Below, one piece after another: positions 51,001 through 59,782 of a stretch of 64,000 nucleotides of DNA. Position 1 is the first letter of the stretch, and each line of letters opens with the position of its first letter. The DNA is from JAQUOA01 sp037443785 (GTDB lineage: Bacteria; Bacteroidota; Ignavibacteria; UBA10030; UBA8401). The DNA is taken from NCBI GenBank assembly GCA_037443785.1, contig JBBINR010000012.1:1-64000 (forward strand). Reading direction: 5' to 3'. Under the pieces are notes generated by a model, which saw only the letters and a list, made by a program, of their open reading frames with translations, searched no databases and was not told the DNA's origin. A program made the translations under genes and the position numbers.

Positions 51001-54000
51001 ATTCATGTGGTGAGAGAACCATTGTTCATGCTCGGTAGAGATCAAATCAGAAGCATTCATAGTCAATAGTTCTTCTCTGGCATAACCGGTCATCGTGCAA
51101 TATGCATCATTGACTTGCAGTAATTTTCCCTCTCCGGACACAACCCAATATCCATCGATGGCGGATTGTATTAATCCTTGATAGCGCTCTTCGCTCTCAC
51201 GCAATGCATTTCCAATAAACGCTTTCTCCATTTCATTCGACGCCCGGTAACCATAAAGGGTGAGAATAGATTCAATTTTCGGCGTCAATTCAAATTGCTG
51301 GTCGTGCATGATGACGATAATTCCGCGTGTAATTCCTTCACTGTCAATCAGCGACATGCCGGCATACGCCTCAACGCCCATTACTCTTAACGGGGGATCA
51401 TTCGGAAATTTTTCTCGGACCTGTTGAGAATAATTAATGATAAAATTATTCCGTAGCACTTGTTCGCACGGAGTATTTTTTATCTGATAGACAATATTTT
51501 CTTGTTTGAAACCGTTTGAATAAAACGACAGTGTCCGAATGGCGTCACGTTCCGGAAGCATTTCTCCGATAAAAGCATAGCGCACATGCAGCGTTTCAGA
51601 AAGATTTTTCGCAATCAGATCAAAAATTGAGTCATTGTTATATGAGCCGGTCGTCACCGCAAGTTTTTGCAGCGATTGCTCAACGATCTTTTTTGACGTA
51701 ATATTTTCAATAACACCAACGACATATTCCGGTTGGAAATTGCTGTTCCGGACAAGCGATAAGGTAACATTCCCCCATACCACAGCACCATTTTTACAGA
51801 CATATCTTTTTTCGGTTGTAAATGAATCGATAGTTCCTTTCAACATGCTGTGCAATTTTTCTCGGTCTTTTTCTAAATCACCCTCGACAGTTACTTCAGG
51901 GAATGATTTTTTAAGAAGTTCTTCCGTGGAATATCCCAAAAATTCACACATCGCCCGGTTCACTTTTGTAAATACGCCGCCGAGCGTCGTTTGCACAATT
52001 CCTACGGCTGCTTGCTCGAAAGTTGCTCGATATCGTTGCTCGCTACTGCGCAATTCCTTTTCAATCCTTCGCCGTTCAATGGCATTGCCAAAACTCGCCG
52101 CGGCAATTTTTAAAATCGATTCCTCGTCATCCGTCCATATTCTTTCAGTATGCGTATCATCAAAACCTAAGAATCCCCAGAATTTACCTTTTAACATGAT
52201 TGGAACAACGATAAGGCTTTTGATATCTTGAGCAAGGAATATTTTCTGTTCGTCAACCGGAAGTTCGTTAACAATTGTTCGAATGGGCTCACCGTTCCCC
52301 AATATGGCAGCCCACCGCGGAAGATTTTTCCCCAGCTGAGACGGATTGTCTTCATAATGCTTAATCTGGGACTGCACTTCGCGCCGGCACCATTCATATT
52401 TTTGATATGAAATAATATGCTTTGTCGTTTCATCAATATGATTTTCAAATATATACACTCTATCGACATGGATCTCTTCACCCAAAATTCTAATTGCCTC
52501 CAGGATTGCACTATCCATGGTTTGATTCGTCATCCGCAGCAGTTCAAAAACGGATAATGCAAGCGCTTGCATTGAACGTTCTCTATCTTTAAGATTTTTT
52601 TCCGATTTTTTCCGCTCGGTAATATCTTGAGCAACTCCTAACAATCCGGTAGTGTTCCCGTTTGCGTCGGTAATTTGAGATTTTGTTATTTCAAGATCAT
52701 GTATTTTCCCGTCGACGAATAACAACTGTTCGTAAGAAACGTGGGCGCCCGGCTGAGAAAAGGCAACGGCATCTGATTCCAAACACGTTTTTGCAGTTCG
52801 TTCATCGTACACCTGAGAATAATGGTTTACCGTTTTAAATTTTTCTTCCGATATACCTACGGCAGCACAAAACGTTTTATTGACGAATCGTAATCTGCCG
52901 TCTTTGGTCAGCAGCCAAATTCCGATTGGAGAATTATCAAGAATTAATTGGAGGGCATCGGTCTGTTCCTTCAATTTTCCTGACATAATTTTTTGTTCAG
53001 AAATATTTTGCTTGATACCGATGTAATGTGTTATGATCCCTTTGTCATCGATGACAGGCGTTATCGTTTGTTCTTCATAGTAGATCGTCCCATCTTTCCG
53101 CTTGTTGGTTATTTCGCCTACCCAAACTTTTCCGGAGGTAATGGTATCCCACATTGTTTTAAAGAACTCAGTATCGTGCTTTCCCGAGTTGATCAGTTCT
53201 CGTGGATTTTTCCCCAGCGCTTCGCGAAAAGTATATCCGGATATTTTTTCAAACGCAGGGTTCACCCATTCGATTTTCCCCGTGAAATCCGTAATAACGA
53301 TTCCATTTGCCGCCGCTTCGAGTGCAGAGCTCAAAAGACGCATTCGCTCTTCATTTTTCTTTTCATCAGTCACATCCCAGAAAACCCCTTGAATGCCGGT
53401 CACAACCCCGTTGTGATCTTGGATCGGTATTTTGATCACACGTACGAGTGATTTTTCACCGGTTAATGGATTAATGTTTTCTTCCTGCGTAGAAAAATTA
53501 CTCTTACTCATCACAACATGCTGATCATCCGCACGATACTTTGCCGCATGTTCAATGGGATAAAAATCGTACGCGGTTTTTCCGACAACATCGTTCACGG
53601 TGCCGCCAATGGACTTCAGCAGTGTTTCGTTAACAAATGTCAATTTCCCTTCCGTATCAATGCGATAAAGGTTAAAAGGCAAAGAGTTCACCAGCGATTG
53701 ATACAAAGCAATGGTTTTGTTCAATTCCTCTTGAAGCATGCGTTGATGCGCAACATTTCTACCGGTACAATACAAACATGCTTTTCCATTTATTTCAATT
53801 CTATTTGCATTTATTTCAACAGGAACAAGTGTTCCATCTTTTCGTCGATGGACGGTTTCAAATATCCCTTCCTGATTTACTAATGAGCGTACTTGCTCGC
53901 TTAATTCTTTGTCATTCCAACGTGAATCCCAATCATAAATTTTTAATTTCTTCGTCTCTGCTTCAGAATATCCTAAATGTTTAACGAACGCACTATTGGC

Positions 54001-54885
54001 TTCCAACAAATTGCAGTCATCGTCGACAATGTGAATAAAATCTCTCGATGTCTCCATCATCGCCCGGTATCGTTCTTCTCTTTCTTTAAGCTCTCGCTGT
54101 GAACGGATTTTTTCGGTCACATCATGAACAATGGAATTGAGCATTGTTCCTTCTTCCGTTTCAAAAGGACTGCTGTACACTTCAACATCGCGAATAGTAC
54201 CGTCGGCAAGGCGGTGTCTGAAATTGAAATAAATTTTTTTCATTGCTGCTGCTTTTTGCATCTCCTCAAAAACTTCTTTTTCTGAGAGAGTGTTGATCTC
54301 GGATATTTTCATATTCAAAAGTACATCACGCGAATATCCGTAGAATTTGCATGCGGCGGCATTAGCATCAACAATCCTGCCTGTAGCGGGGTGAATAATA
54401 AGTTTTACGGCAATATTTTTTTCAAAAATGTCATGGAATCGTTTATTGCTCCGTTCAATAGCTGTCGTAAAATTCCTATATTCCTTTAACAAAGGCTTTG
54501 CAAATAAAAGACCGGCTAAGAGAAAAAAGCTGCTAAGGAAAAAGAGAATTGCTTCTTCCATGCTCGTCGATTTATTTTGATACGAATTATGATAGAGTTC
54601 TAAAATATTCTGCACCAGAATGACTGAAACAGCTATCGCAATAATTAGCAATGGAGTTCGATACCGTAATTGGAATGTAATATAGAGAAGGATGCAAATC
54701 GCAGAGAGCCGCAAAATGAATGCGGCAATCATCAACGTAGAAAGTCCGGTGTTGCCCAACATCGCTTTATCAAAATTGATGATCTTCACAAAAGTGATAA
54801 TAGCGGCAATCGCTGTCAGCAATACCCCAAGGATAATTCTCCGATACCGCGAATCGTGAACGATATTGAGCCGAACAAATGACAT
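48067..54885 (-). CDS. Giant multi-PAS/GAF sensor histidine kinase (2272 residues)
   Basis: This is the largest gene in the window. An N-terminal membrane domain of about four to five helices (residues ~15-135) is followed by a chain of sensor modules. By eye these are five PAS domains, a GAF (MDSAILEAIRILGEEIHVDRVYIFE), a PAS, a GAF (FDLIAKNLSETLHVRYAFIGE), four PAS, a third GAF (LLQRTVDDAEMLTHSSIGFFHF) and a final PAS (LEGAGDGVWEWNKGTDRIYR). The kinase is at about 2020-2272, with HisKA SYSVSHDLRAPLRAI (H-box type of phytochrome-like kinases) and HATPase_c with DNGAGFDM and GTGVGLAI. There is no receiver; the Rcp1-like protein 6 bases downstream is the likely partner. Domain count is approximate. 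Confidence 0.93.
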   Translation of the reverse strand: MSFVRLNIVHDSRYRRIILGVLLTAIAAIITFVKIINFDKAMLGNTGLSTLMIAAFILRLSAICILLYITFQLRYRTPLLIIAIAVSVILVQNILELYHNSYQNKSTSMEEAILFFLSSFFLLAGLLFAKPLLKEYRNFTTAIERSNKRFHDIFEKNIAVKLIIHPATGRIVDANAAACKFYGYSRDVLLNMKISEINTLSEKEVFEEMQKAAAMKKIYFNFRHRLADGTIRDVEVYSSPFETEEGTMLNSIVHDVTEKIRSQRELKEREERYRAMMETSRDFIHIVDDDCNLLEANSAFVKHLGYSEAETKKLKIYDWDSRWNDKELSEQVRSLVNQEGIFETVHRRKDGTLVPVEINANRIEINGKACLYCTGRNVAHQRMLQEELNKTIALYQSLVNSLPFNLYRIDTEGKLTFVNETLLKSIGGTVNDVVGKTAYDFYPIEHAAKYRADDQHVVMSKSNFSTQEENINPLTGEKSLVRVIKIPIQDHNGVVTGIQGVFWDVTDEKKNEERMRLLSSALEAAANGIVITDFTGKIEWVNPAFEKISGYTFREALGKNPRELINSGKHDTEFFKTMWDTITSGKVWVGEITNKRKDGTIYYEEQTITPVIDDKGIITHYIGIKQNISEQKIMSGKLKEQTDALQLILDNSPIGIWLLTKDGRLRFVNKTFCAAVGISEEKFKTVNHYSQVYDERTAKTCLESDAVAFSQPGAHVSYEQLLFVDGKIHDLEITKSQITDANGNTTGLLGVAQDITERKKSEKNLKDRERSMQALALSVFELLRMTNQTMDSAILEAIRILGEEIHVDRVYIFENHIDETTKHIISYQKYEWCRREVQSQIKHYEDNPSQLGKNLPRWAAILGNGEPIRTIVNELPVDEQKIFLAQDIKSLIVVPIMLKGKFWGFLGFDDTHTERIWTDDEESILKIAAASFGNAIERRRIEKELRSSEQRYRATFEQAAVGIVQTTLGGVFTKVNRAMCEFLGYSTEELLKKSFPEVTVEGDLEKDREKLHSMLKGTIDSFTTEKRYVCKNGAVVWGNVTLSLVRNSNFQPEYVVGVIENITSKKIVEQSLQKLAVTTGSYNNDSIFDLIAKNLSETLHVRYAFIGEMLPERDAIRTLSFYSNGFKQENIVYQIKNTPCEQVLRNNFIINYSQQVREKFPNDPPLRVMGVEAYAGMSLIDSEGITRGIIVIMHDQQFELTPKIESILTLYGYRASNEMEKAFIGNALRESEERYQGLIQSAIDGYWVVSGEGKLLQVNDAYCTMTGYAREELLTMNASDLISTEHEQWFSHHMNQARIYGYDKDEIKHRCSDGKYIDVLISTVYLEHQDVFLVFISNITSQKEAERSLRESEKRYRLLAENSSDVIWIMNFDGTFNYISPSIEQMRGFTPFELLHIPIEYHVTEASLPTIQQFIEKIQYVLRGNEQSEPEVFQIEQNRKDGSTIWVEVTARVLYDNNKPIGILGISRDISQRKEAEQKLQNSEEQYRLLVENGTESIFVVQDGILKFANKMTELKLELPNEQIIGRQVLDFMPSEHRSEIKRRYALLVTGRIHTDLRTYKIVLANSSTYWAEVNSVRIMWEGRPATLNFAIDVTKRLEAEQLLKFSEETYRKLINSINEAIYIQDENGIFIDINHAVELMYGYDRSHFIGKTLEDFSSSVLSNSPDISEKLNKAFNGDPQIFEYFGRRRDGNIFPSEISLTAGFYFGRKVIIGVARDISDRKLSEEISLTRYRLGEYSKNHTMKDLLQRTVDDAEMLTHSSIGFFHFIDIEKNIVELQAWSTKTKDTMCHITNGEEHYSIDNAGAWSECIYTKQPVIHNDYEHLINKRELPEGHAEILREVTVPILRNNKVVAILGVGNKKIDYNDQDVDILYQLASLAWDIVMRKKAEDALYESEQRWRYALEGAGDGVWEWNKGTDRIYRSRRWKEMLGYSENEVTDTFEEWDRLVHPHDLSILKTEFQAHQNSKKHKYSIEYRMLCKDGTYKWILDRAMVMERTDDGTPLRIIGTHADITDIKKIHEQIRELNENLELKVEERTRQLQEANKQLESFAYSVSHDLRAPLRAIDSFSKILLDEELERLSMDGKRQLSMIRTNTSRMGRLIDDLLEFSRMNRAEIKKILFAIEAFSTSIVNDLKNSEVNRHITVTIRPLPKAFGDPSLIRQVLTNLIGNAFKFTKHREIAEIEIGGVESDHDTSYYIKDNGAGFDMRYADKIFGVFQRLHAQQEYEGTGVGLAIVHRIIQRHGGSIQAYGEVGNGAIFTFTLPKQHMQIN

Positions 54886-54921
54886 AAAAAAAATCCCCCT
54901 TACAAAGCCTTCATCAAATAA

Positions 54922-56340
54922 TTATGCGTTCACTTTATAGCCGCGTTGTTCGGGTTGAATCCCCAATTGTTCCATCCGATATCGAAGTTTTGAACGAGTG
55001 ATACCGAGGATTTTTGATGCTTGAACTTGATTGCCATTCGTGATGGAAAGCGTTTTTAAAATCAAATCACGAAGCACATCCTTCATCGATATTCCCTGCG
55101 CTGGAATCGCGAGAGAAAATTTATTATCAGACCATCCGTTTTGATTTTTCGTAATAACGTGCGCGGGTTGAATGAATTTAAAGTATTCCGGTATCAGGAT
55201 ATCACCGTCGGCAAGAAGCGTAACGCGTTCAATAACATTTCTCAGCTCACGCACGTTGCCTTTCCAGTGATAATGTTCAAGAATCTGAACTGATTCCGGC
55301 GAGAAATCTAAATTTTTCTTGTTGAATTTTGATGCGTATTCTTTTAAAAATGAACTTGCAATGGGAATGATATCTTCACGCCGCTCGCGTAACGGGGGGA
55401 TACGAAGCACGGCAACATTTAACCGATAGAAAAGATCCTCACGAAATCTTCCTTCTTCGACTTCATGCTGAAGATTCCTGTTCGTGGCAGCGATGATCCT
55501 TACATCAACACGTATTTCTTTGGTTCCTCCGAGTCTATAAAATTTTTGTTCTTCAAGCACGCGCAATAATTTCACTTGCATATCCTGAGAGAGTTCTCCG
55601 ACTTCATCAAGCAGCAGCATTCCTCCATTGGCAAGCTCAAACTTCCCTTGTTTCATTCGTTCGGTTGCGCCGGTAAATGCTCCTTTTTCATACCCAAAGA
55701 ATTCGCTTTCCGCAAGATCCTTCGGAATGGCACCGCAGTTGATTGTAATAAATGGCTTATCCGCGCGCATACTTTTTTGGTGTAAAAATCGGGCAAACAA
55801 TTCTTTCCCGGTTCCGCTTTCGCCTTCAAGCAAGACTGTTGTGTTTTCTCCGGTTGCCAATCGTTCTGCCGTTCCTAATAATTGTTTCATCATGGCACTT
55901 TTGAAGACAATCCCGTGCAGTGGTTTTTGATCGGCAACTTCTTGCTCTAATATTTTGACTTTTCGTTTCAACCGTGCGTGTTCCATGGTCTTTTGCAAAA
56001 TGACCGAAAGATGTTTTAAATCGAACGGTTTTACGATAAAATCGTACGCCCCCTCCTTCATCGCTTGAACGGCAAGTGACACTTCCGCAAATGCAGTCAT
56101 CAATATTGTCGGCGTTTCACCGCCTTGTTCTCTCATTTGTTTTAATAAGCGCAATCCGTTATGTTCGCCAAAATAAATATCAAGCATAATCATATCCGGA
56201 GCTGCCTGCTCTACAACAGAAAGGAATTGATCACCTCGATTGCATACAACAATAGTGTACCCTTCACTTGATAACACTTTGTTTAATGACGATGTCAGAA
56301 TTTCTTCGTCATCGGCAATCAATATTTTCCCCTTACTCAT
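54922..56340 (-). CDS. NtrC-family sigma54 activator, candidate flagellar master regulator
   Basis: The 472-residue product has a receiver (acceptor D54 in MIMLDIYFGEHNG, K104), a sigma54 AAA+ domain with Walker A GESGTGKE at 173-180, the intact sigma54-contact loop GAFTGA at 220-225, and a Fis-type DNA-binding helix-turn-helix at the C-terminus (GNQVQASKILGITRSKLRYRMEQLGI in parts). It can therefore open sigma54 promoters. The two strong sigma54 promoters in this window are those of the flgB and fliL operons, so an FlrC/FlgR-like role is a good inference. Its start overlaps the upstream kinase gene by 4 bases, making that kinase its likely cognate partner. Confidence 0.93.
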   Translation of the reverse strand: MSKGKILIADDEEILTSSLNKVLSSEGYTIVVCNRGDQFLSVVEQAAPDMIMLDIYFGEHNGLRLLKQMREQGGETPTILMTAFAEVSLAVQAMKEGAYDFIVKPFDLKHLSVILQKTMEHARLKRKVKILEQEVADQKPLHGIVFKSAMMKQLLGTAERLATGENTTVLLEGESGTGKELFARFLHQKSMRADKPFITINCGAIPKDLAESEFFGYEKGAFTGATERMKQGKFELANGGMLLLDEVGELSQDMQVKLLRVLEEQKFYRLGGTKEIRVDVRIIAATNRNLQHEVEEGRFREDLFYRLNVAVLRIPPLRERREDIIPIASSFLKEYASKFNKKNLDFSPESVQILEHYHWKGNVRELRNVIERVTLLADGDILIPEYFKFIQPAHVITKNQNGWSDNKFSLAIPAQGISMKDVLRDLILKTLSITNGNQVQASKILGITRSKLRYRMEQLGIQPEQRGYKVNA

Positions 56341-57968
56341 GATTTCTCCTGTTCATTGGAATTGATTAAAAAAAGTAATTGCACATCCGTGCCGCCTGCT
56401 GGCACAGGTTTTATCTTAATTTCACCGTTATGTTGGTTCATAATCCGTTTTGAAAGAGCCAACCCCAACCCTGTTCCACTGCTCTTTGTCGTTTTAAATA
56501 ATTCAAAGGCATCTTTTAGATATTCTTCAGAAAATCCCGGTCCGCCGTCTTTAATTGAGACTATAACACGTGAGGATTTTATTTCGCTTGGAAATTCATA
56601 ACCGGTTGTCACCACAATTGAACCGCTCGGAGGAGTAGCTTCAATGGCATTCTTGAGAACGTTGAGAACAACTTGCATTATCTGTTTTGCGTCGATCTTC
56701 AGCGTCGGCAATGTCGTGGTAAAATGTGTTTCCAAATCAATATTCTTTTTGTGAACTGTCAACATAAGAAGGTTTATCGATTGGGACACAACTTCGTTGA
56801 TAGAGGCAAAACGGACATCCGGCATTGTTGAACGGGCAATGTTCAGCGTATTTTCGATTACTTTTTCGATATGCTTTGTTCCTTCTATCGCCAGACGAAG
56901 CGTTTCAATGTCCGGATGATTGTCCCCATATTTTTGTTCCAAAAATTGGAGATTTAATTTCACACCCGCCAATGGATTCCGTACTTCATGAGCTATTCCG
57001 GCAGCAATCGTTCCAAGAAGCGAAAGCTTCTCTGTCTGGAATATTTTTTCCAACATCGCTTTTTGTTCGGTAACATCTCGGGTAAAAACTAATATGCGCT
57101 TGTCTTTGTCATAATCGATGACACTTGCCGTTCCTTCAAGGCAAATGACTTTCCCTTCCTTGGATTTTACCGTAAGCTCGCCCGAAAATGATTGAGTGAT
57201 AATTAATTCTGATTGAATATCAGGATCGGCAAATGGAAGCCTTTTTAATTCCAATAATTCTTCGCGCGTGTACCCAAGCAAATGGACCGCTTCGGTATTC
57301 ATATCCAGCAGTTGCTGACCATACACATCCATCACAAAAATTGGAATACTGGCTCGCTCAAACAGCAGACGATACCGAATTTCAGAACGCTGAAGTTCAT
57401 CATTTTTCTTTAAAAGCTGTAATGAGTACTCTTCAAGACTGATCATCTTCTCTTCTAATTTTTTGATCAGTATTTTATCATGGCGTTCAATAAATTCTCG
57501 ATCGTCCAATGATTGGTTTTCACTGGAAGCCGTTTGAATTTTTTGCGGCGATGGATGGTATGTCTTGGCAATCATCTCCCTAACGGCATCAACAATTGAA
57601 TCTGTTCCTCCCATCTTTACAACATACCGATCAACTCCGATATTCTGAGCAAGCTCTTTATCTTCTTGATCGATATAGTCGCTCGTATAAATAATAAATG
57701 GAATGGATGCGGTGCGGGGGTTATTTTTAACTGATTTGCAAAATTGAAATCCATCCATCTTCGGCATCATCGCATCCGAAATAATTAATTGTACTTCTTG
57801 CTCTTCAATAACTTTCAAACCTTCAAGCCCGTTGGTAGCGCTTAGGACTTTAAAGTTTTGTTCGCTAAGGACATCGTCGAGAAGTAATAAATTTTCAGGG
57901 ATGTCATCGACCGCAAGGATCGTAAATTGCGTCGTTTCAGGACTTGAAGCATCTGTGACTGAGTGCAT
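56337..57968 (-). CDS. Receiver-PAS histidine kinase paired with the sigma54 activator
   Basis: The 543-residue product (from ATG 57968; a TTG 4 codons earlier is the alternative) has an N-terminal receiver with acceptor in LIISDAMMPKMDGFQF, a coiled-coil linker, a PAS domain (ERASIPIFVMDVYGQQLLDMN), HisKA with GIAHEVRNPLAGVKLNLQFL (in parts) and HATPase_c with KDGGPGFSEEYLKD and GTGLGLALSK. It is cytoplasmic. It overlaps the NtrC-type gene by 4 bases. The attached receiver at the front suggests that it is itself controlled by another kinase. No clear SD is seen. Confidence 0.93.
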   Translation of the reverse strand: MHSVTDASSPETTQFTILAVDDIPENLLLLDDVLSEQNFKVLSATNGLEGLKVIEEQEVQLIISDAMMPKMDGFQFCKSVKNNPRTASIPFIIYTSDYIDQEDKELAQNIGVDRYVVKMGGTDSIVDAVREMIAKTYHPSPQKIQTASSENQSLDDREFIERHDKILIKKLEEKMISLEEYSLQLLKKNDELQRSEIRYRLLFERASIPIFVMDVYGQQLLDMNTEAVHLLGYTREELLELKRLPFADPDIQSELIITQSFSGELTVKSKEGKVICLEGTASVIDYDKDKRILVFTRDVTEQKAMLEKIFQTEKLSLLGTIAAGIAHEVRNPLAGVKLNLQFLEQKYGDNHPDIETLRLAIEGTKHIEKVIENTLNIARSTMPDVRFASINEVVSQSINLLMLTVHKKNIDLETHFTTTLPTLKIDAKQIMQVVLNVLKNAIEATPPSGSIVVTTGYEFPSEIKSSRVIVSIKDGGPGFSEEYLKDAFELFKTTKSSGTGLGLALSKRIMNQHNGEIKIKPVPAGGTDVQLLFLINSNEQEKS

Positions 57969-58098
57969 AAAATTAACCAATCGGTAATGTATTATTTGTA
58001 TTTATACATCCTTGCACATTCCTACGCAACCAAAATAACATTATTAGCCAACTGTTTACAATACGTGATACTGCGTATTTTTAGCCCAAGCCGGAGGG

Positions 58099-58770
58099 TT
58101 ATATCTTTTTTGAAAAGACAACGAGACTGTTTTTTATCGCAAAAGTAACGAGGCTTACGGTATCGTGTAATTCTAACTTGTGAAGGATGTTGTTATGGTG
58201 TGTGTCAACGGTTCTGACACTAATATGAAGTTTATCGGCTATTTGTTGGTGAGAATTCGATTCCGCAATAAGTTGAATAATCTCTCGTTCTCTTGCTGTC
58301 AACAGATCGATAGCGGGATTTAATGGATTGGAAATAGGGTGAAGAAGATTTTTTAACTGAAGTTCACTCAAATGCGGGCACATAAACTGACTGGATTTAT
58401 AAATTGAATTAAGAGCTTTTCGAAATTCTTCCGGGGTTGATGATTTTAAAAGGTACCCATCCGCACCACATCGATATGTTTGAAGCACATAATGCTCGTC
58501 ATCGTATGCGGAAACAATGAGAACTTTGATTTCTTTTGATTCTCTTTTAATTAATCGTGTAGCCTCAATTCCATTTAGGTTCGGCATATTGAGGTCCATG
58601 ATAAAAACATCGGGATGGAGTAATTTTGCTTTGAGAACTGCTTCGTTACCATCGCTTACCTCTGCAATGGTCATAAATTCTGGGTAGATGGAGAGAATTA
58701 ACTGCAGACCCCGACGTACCAAATCATGGTCATCGGCAATGACAATCGATATTTTTTCACCCTGTGCCAA
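58099..58770 (-). CDS. NarL/FixJ-type response regulator
   Basis: The 223-residue product (TTG start at 58770, AGGGG 6 bases upstream, opening ahead of EKISIVIADDHDLVRRGLQL) has a receiver with the acceptor in VFIMDLNMPNLNGIEA and K in YLLKSSTPEE, and a LuxR-type helix-turn-helix (LTAREREIIQLIAESNSHQQIADKLHISVRTVDTH in parts). An in-frame reading from 58908 overlaps the preceding gene and has no domain there, so it is rejected. It is the last gene of the flgM group and faces the signalling block. An inverted repeat (58780-58799) sits just upstream of its start. It has no adjacent dedicated kinase. Confidence 0.88.
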   Translation of the reverse strand: MAQGEKISIVIADDHDLVRRGLQLILSIYPEFMTIAEVSDGNEAVLKAKLLHPDVFIMDLNMPNLNGIEATRLIKRESKEIKVLIVSAYDDEHYVLQTYRCGADGYLLKSSTPEEFRKALNSIYKSSQFMCPHLSELQLKNLLHPISNPLNPAIDLLTAREREIIQLIAESNSHQQIADKLHISVRTVDTHHNNILHKLELHDTVSLVTFAIKNSLVVFSKKI

Positions 58771-58779
58771 TTCTTCCCC

Positions 58780-58799
58780 TGGTTTGACGTGCCAAACCA
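58780..58799. promoter_or_regulatory. Inverted repeat before the NarL-type gene
   Basis: TGGTTTG and its exact complement CAAACCA are separated by six bases. It lies 9 bases before the proposed TTG start and just after the stop region of the preceding gene. It could be an operator for the regulator itself or a hairpin that controls translation. Too short for a firm call. Confidence 0.35.
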
Positions 58800-58834
58800 A
58801 AGAAAAGAAATTTATACTACTTTTGCCACAAAAA

Positions 58835-59128
58835 TTAATAGATCCGAATCGCATTCGGCGGAGCATCAAAATCGACAAAGATGTACAATTGATGGTTTCC
58901 GGTTTCAAAAAGAAGATCGTCTTTCAGCAACAATTCCTGGAGTAACAGGTCTTTATTTTGTTTTTCCTGATTCATCAGCACCGTGTAATTCAACAGGGCA
59001 CAATATACATCAAATGACAACGTCAATCGCTCCTGATGTTGTGTCTGCGAATCCAGCATCGCACTCAGCGAAGCTATTCGCTGTTGAATGTGCACACCTT
59101 TAACAAGTACTTCTTCGTCCGAAGTCAT
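58835..59128 (-). CDS. Unknown 97-residue helical protein after flgM
   Basis: The product is acidic, mostly helical (KGVHIQQRIASLSAMLDSQTQHQERLTLSFDVYCALLNY in parts; KQNKDLLLQELLLKDDLLFE) and has no signal peptide. Helical content and location after flgM suggest a flagellar export chaperone of FliT type, but no signature is certain. It is 15 bases after flgM and ends before the NarL-type gene. Confidence 0.5.
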   Translation of the reverse strand: MTSDEEVLVKGVHIQQRIASLSAMLDSQTQHQERLTLSFDVYCALLNYTVLMNQEKQNKDLLLQELLLKDDLLFETGNHQLYIFVDFDAPPNAIRIY

Positions 59129-59143
59129 GATGAATTCTGCCCA

Positions 59144-59401
59144 TTAAGTGCCGGAAAAGCGTTTTAATAATTCATCAGCCACTTTTTCCGTTACTTCTTT
59201 TGAGAAATAATATCCGGATTGTATCCGCTGGTGAATTGCGTCTATTCTTTGATTTTCAGTGGCTTGAAATCGTTGCAACGCTTCGGGAGACAGTTCAACA
59301 GAATCCTGTGAACGTTTCTGCTCTTCTTCTTTTTCTTTCTCCTGACGCACTCGCAACGGTTCCTGAACAACCTGTGTCTGGGCTATTTTGCGAATATCCA
59401 T
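59144..59401 (-). CDS. flgM: Anti-sigma28 factor FlgM
   Basis: FlgM holds FliA inactive until it is exported through the finished hook. The 85-residue product has the usual features: a disordered charged N-terminus (RVRQEKEKEEEQKRSQ), the SVELSPEA segment that starts the family's conserved region and the C-terminal sigma-binding helices (RIDAIHQRIQSGYYFSKEVTEKVADELLKRF in parts). The length fits (about 90-100). It lies 18 bases after the FlgN-like gene. Confidence 0.85.
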   Translation of the reverse strand: MDIRKIAQTQVVQEPLRVRQEKEKEEEQKRSQDSVELSPEALQRFQATENQRIDAIHQRIQSGYYFSKEVTEKVADELLKRFSGT

Positions 59402-59419
59402 TTTTTTCTCCTCGTATTT

Positions 59420-59782
59420 TTACTGATTATAAAAGTGATGCTTGTTGATGCTTTGCAGGGCATTCAACAGTGTCTTGTTCTTTTCTTCGATCACTGACTG
59501 CATTTTTTTTGAGCTTAAATGCAGGCTGACAAGAGCGGCTTTAATCCGTTCATCATCAATTTCCTTTCCCCCGCCTGCGGCAGACACAAGCCGCCCATGA
59601 ACAGAGTCTAACTGTTCAATCAATATTTTTCTTTTCTCAACAATCGACCCTATGCTGGACAACTGTTCGTTTCTTACCGATTCACTTATTTGATCGGTTA
59701 CGGTAATAAGATCGTCAATTAATCCGATGATCGTTGTCTGCTGCGCCGTTGTGTTCACTGCCATAGAATTAGGCTGTTGCAT
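59420..59782 (-). CDS. flgN: FlgN-like flagellar export chaperone
   Basis: ATG 59782 gives 120 residues, all helical, with the FlgN-like pattern LIDDLITVTDQISESVRNEQLSSIGSIVEKRKILIEQLD (in parts) and a Gly/Ala-containing turn followed by further helices. FlgN chaperones the hook-junction proteins FlgK and FlgL. The position beside flgM is classic (flgM-flgN). An in-frame start at 59821 would overlap flaG further and is less likely. FliT is the alternative name. Confidence 0.75.
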   Translation of the reverse strand: MQQPNSMAVNTTAQQTTIIGLIDDLITVTDQISESVRNEQLSSIGSIVEKRKILIEQLDSVHGRLVSAAGGGKEIDDERIKAALVSLHLSSKKMQSVIEEKNKTLLNALQSINKHHFYNQ

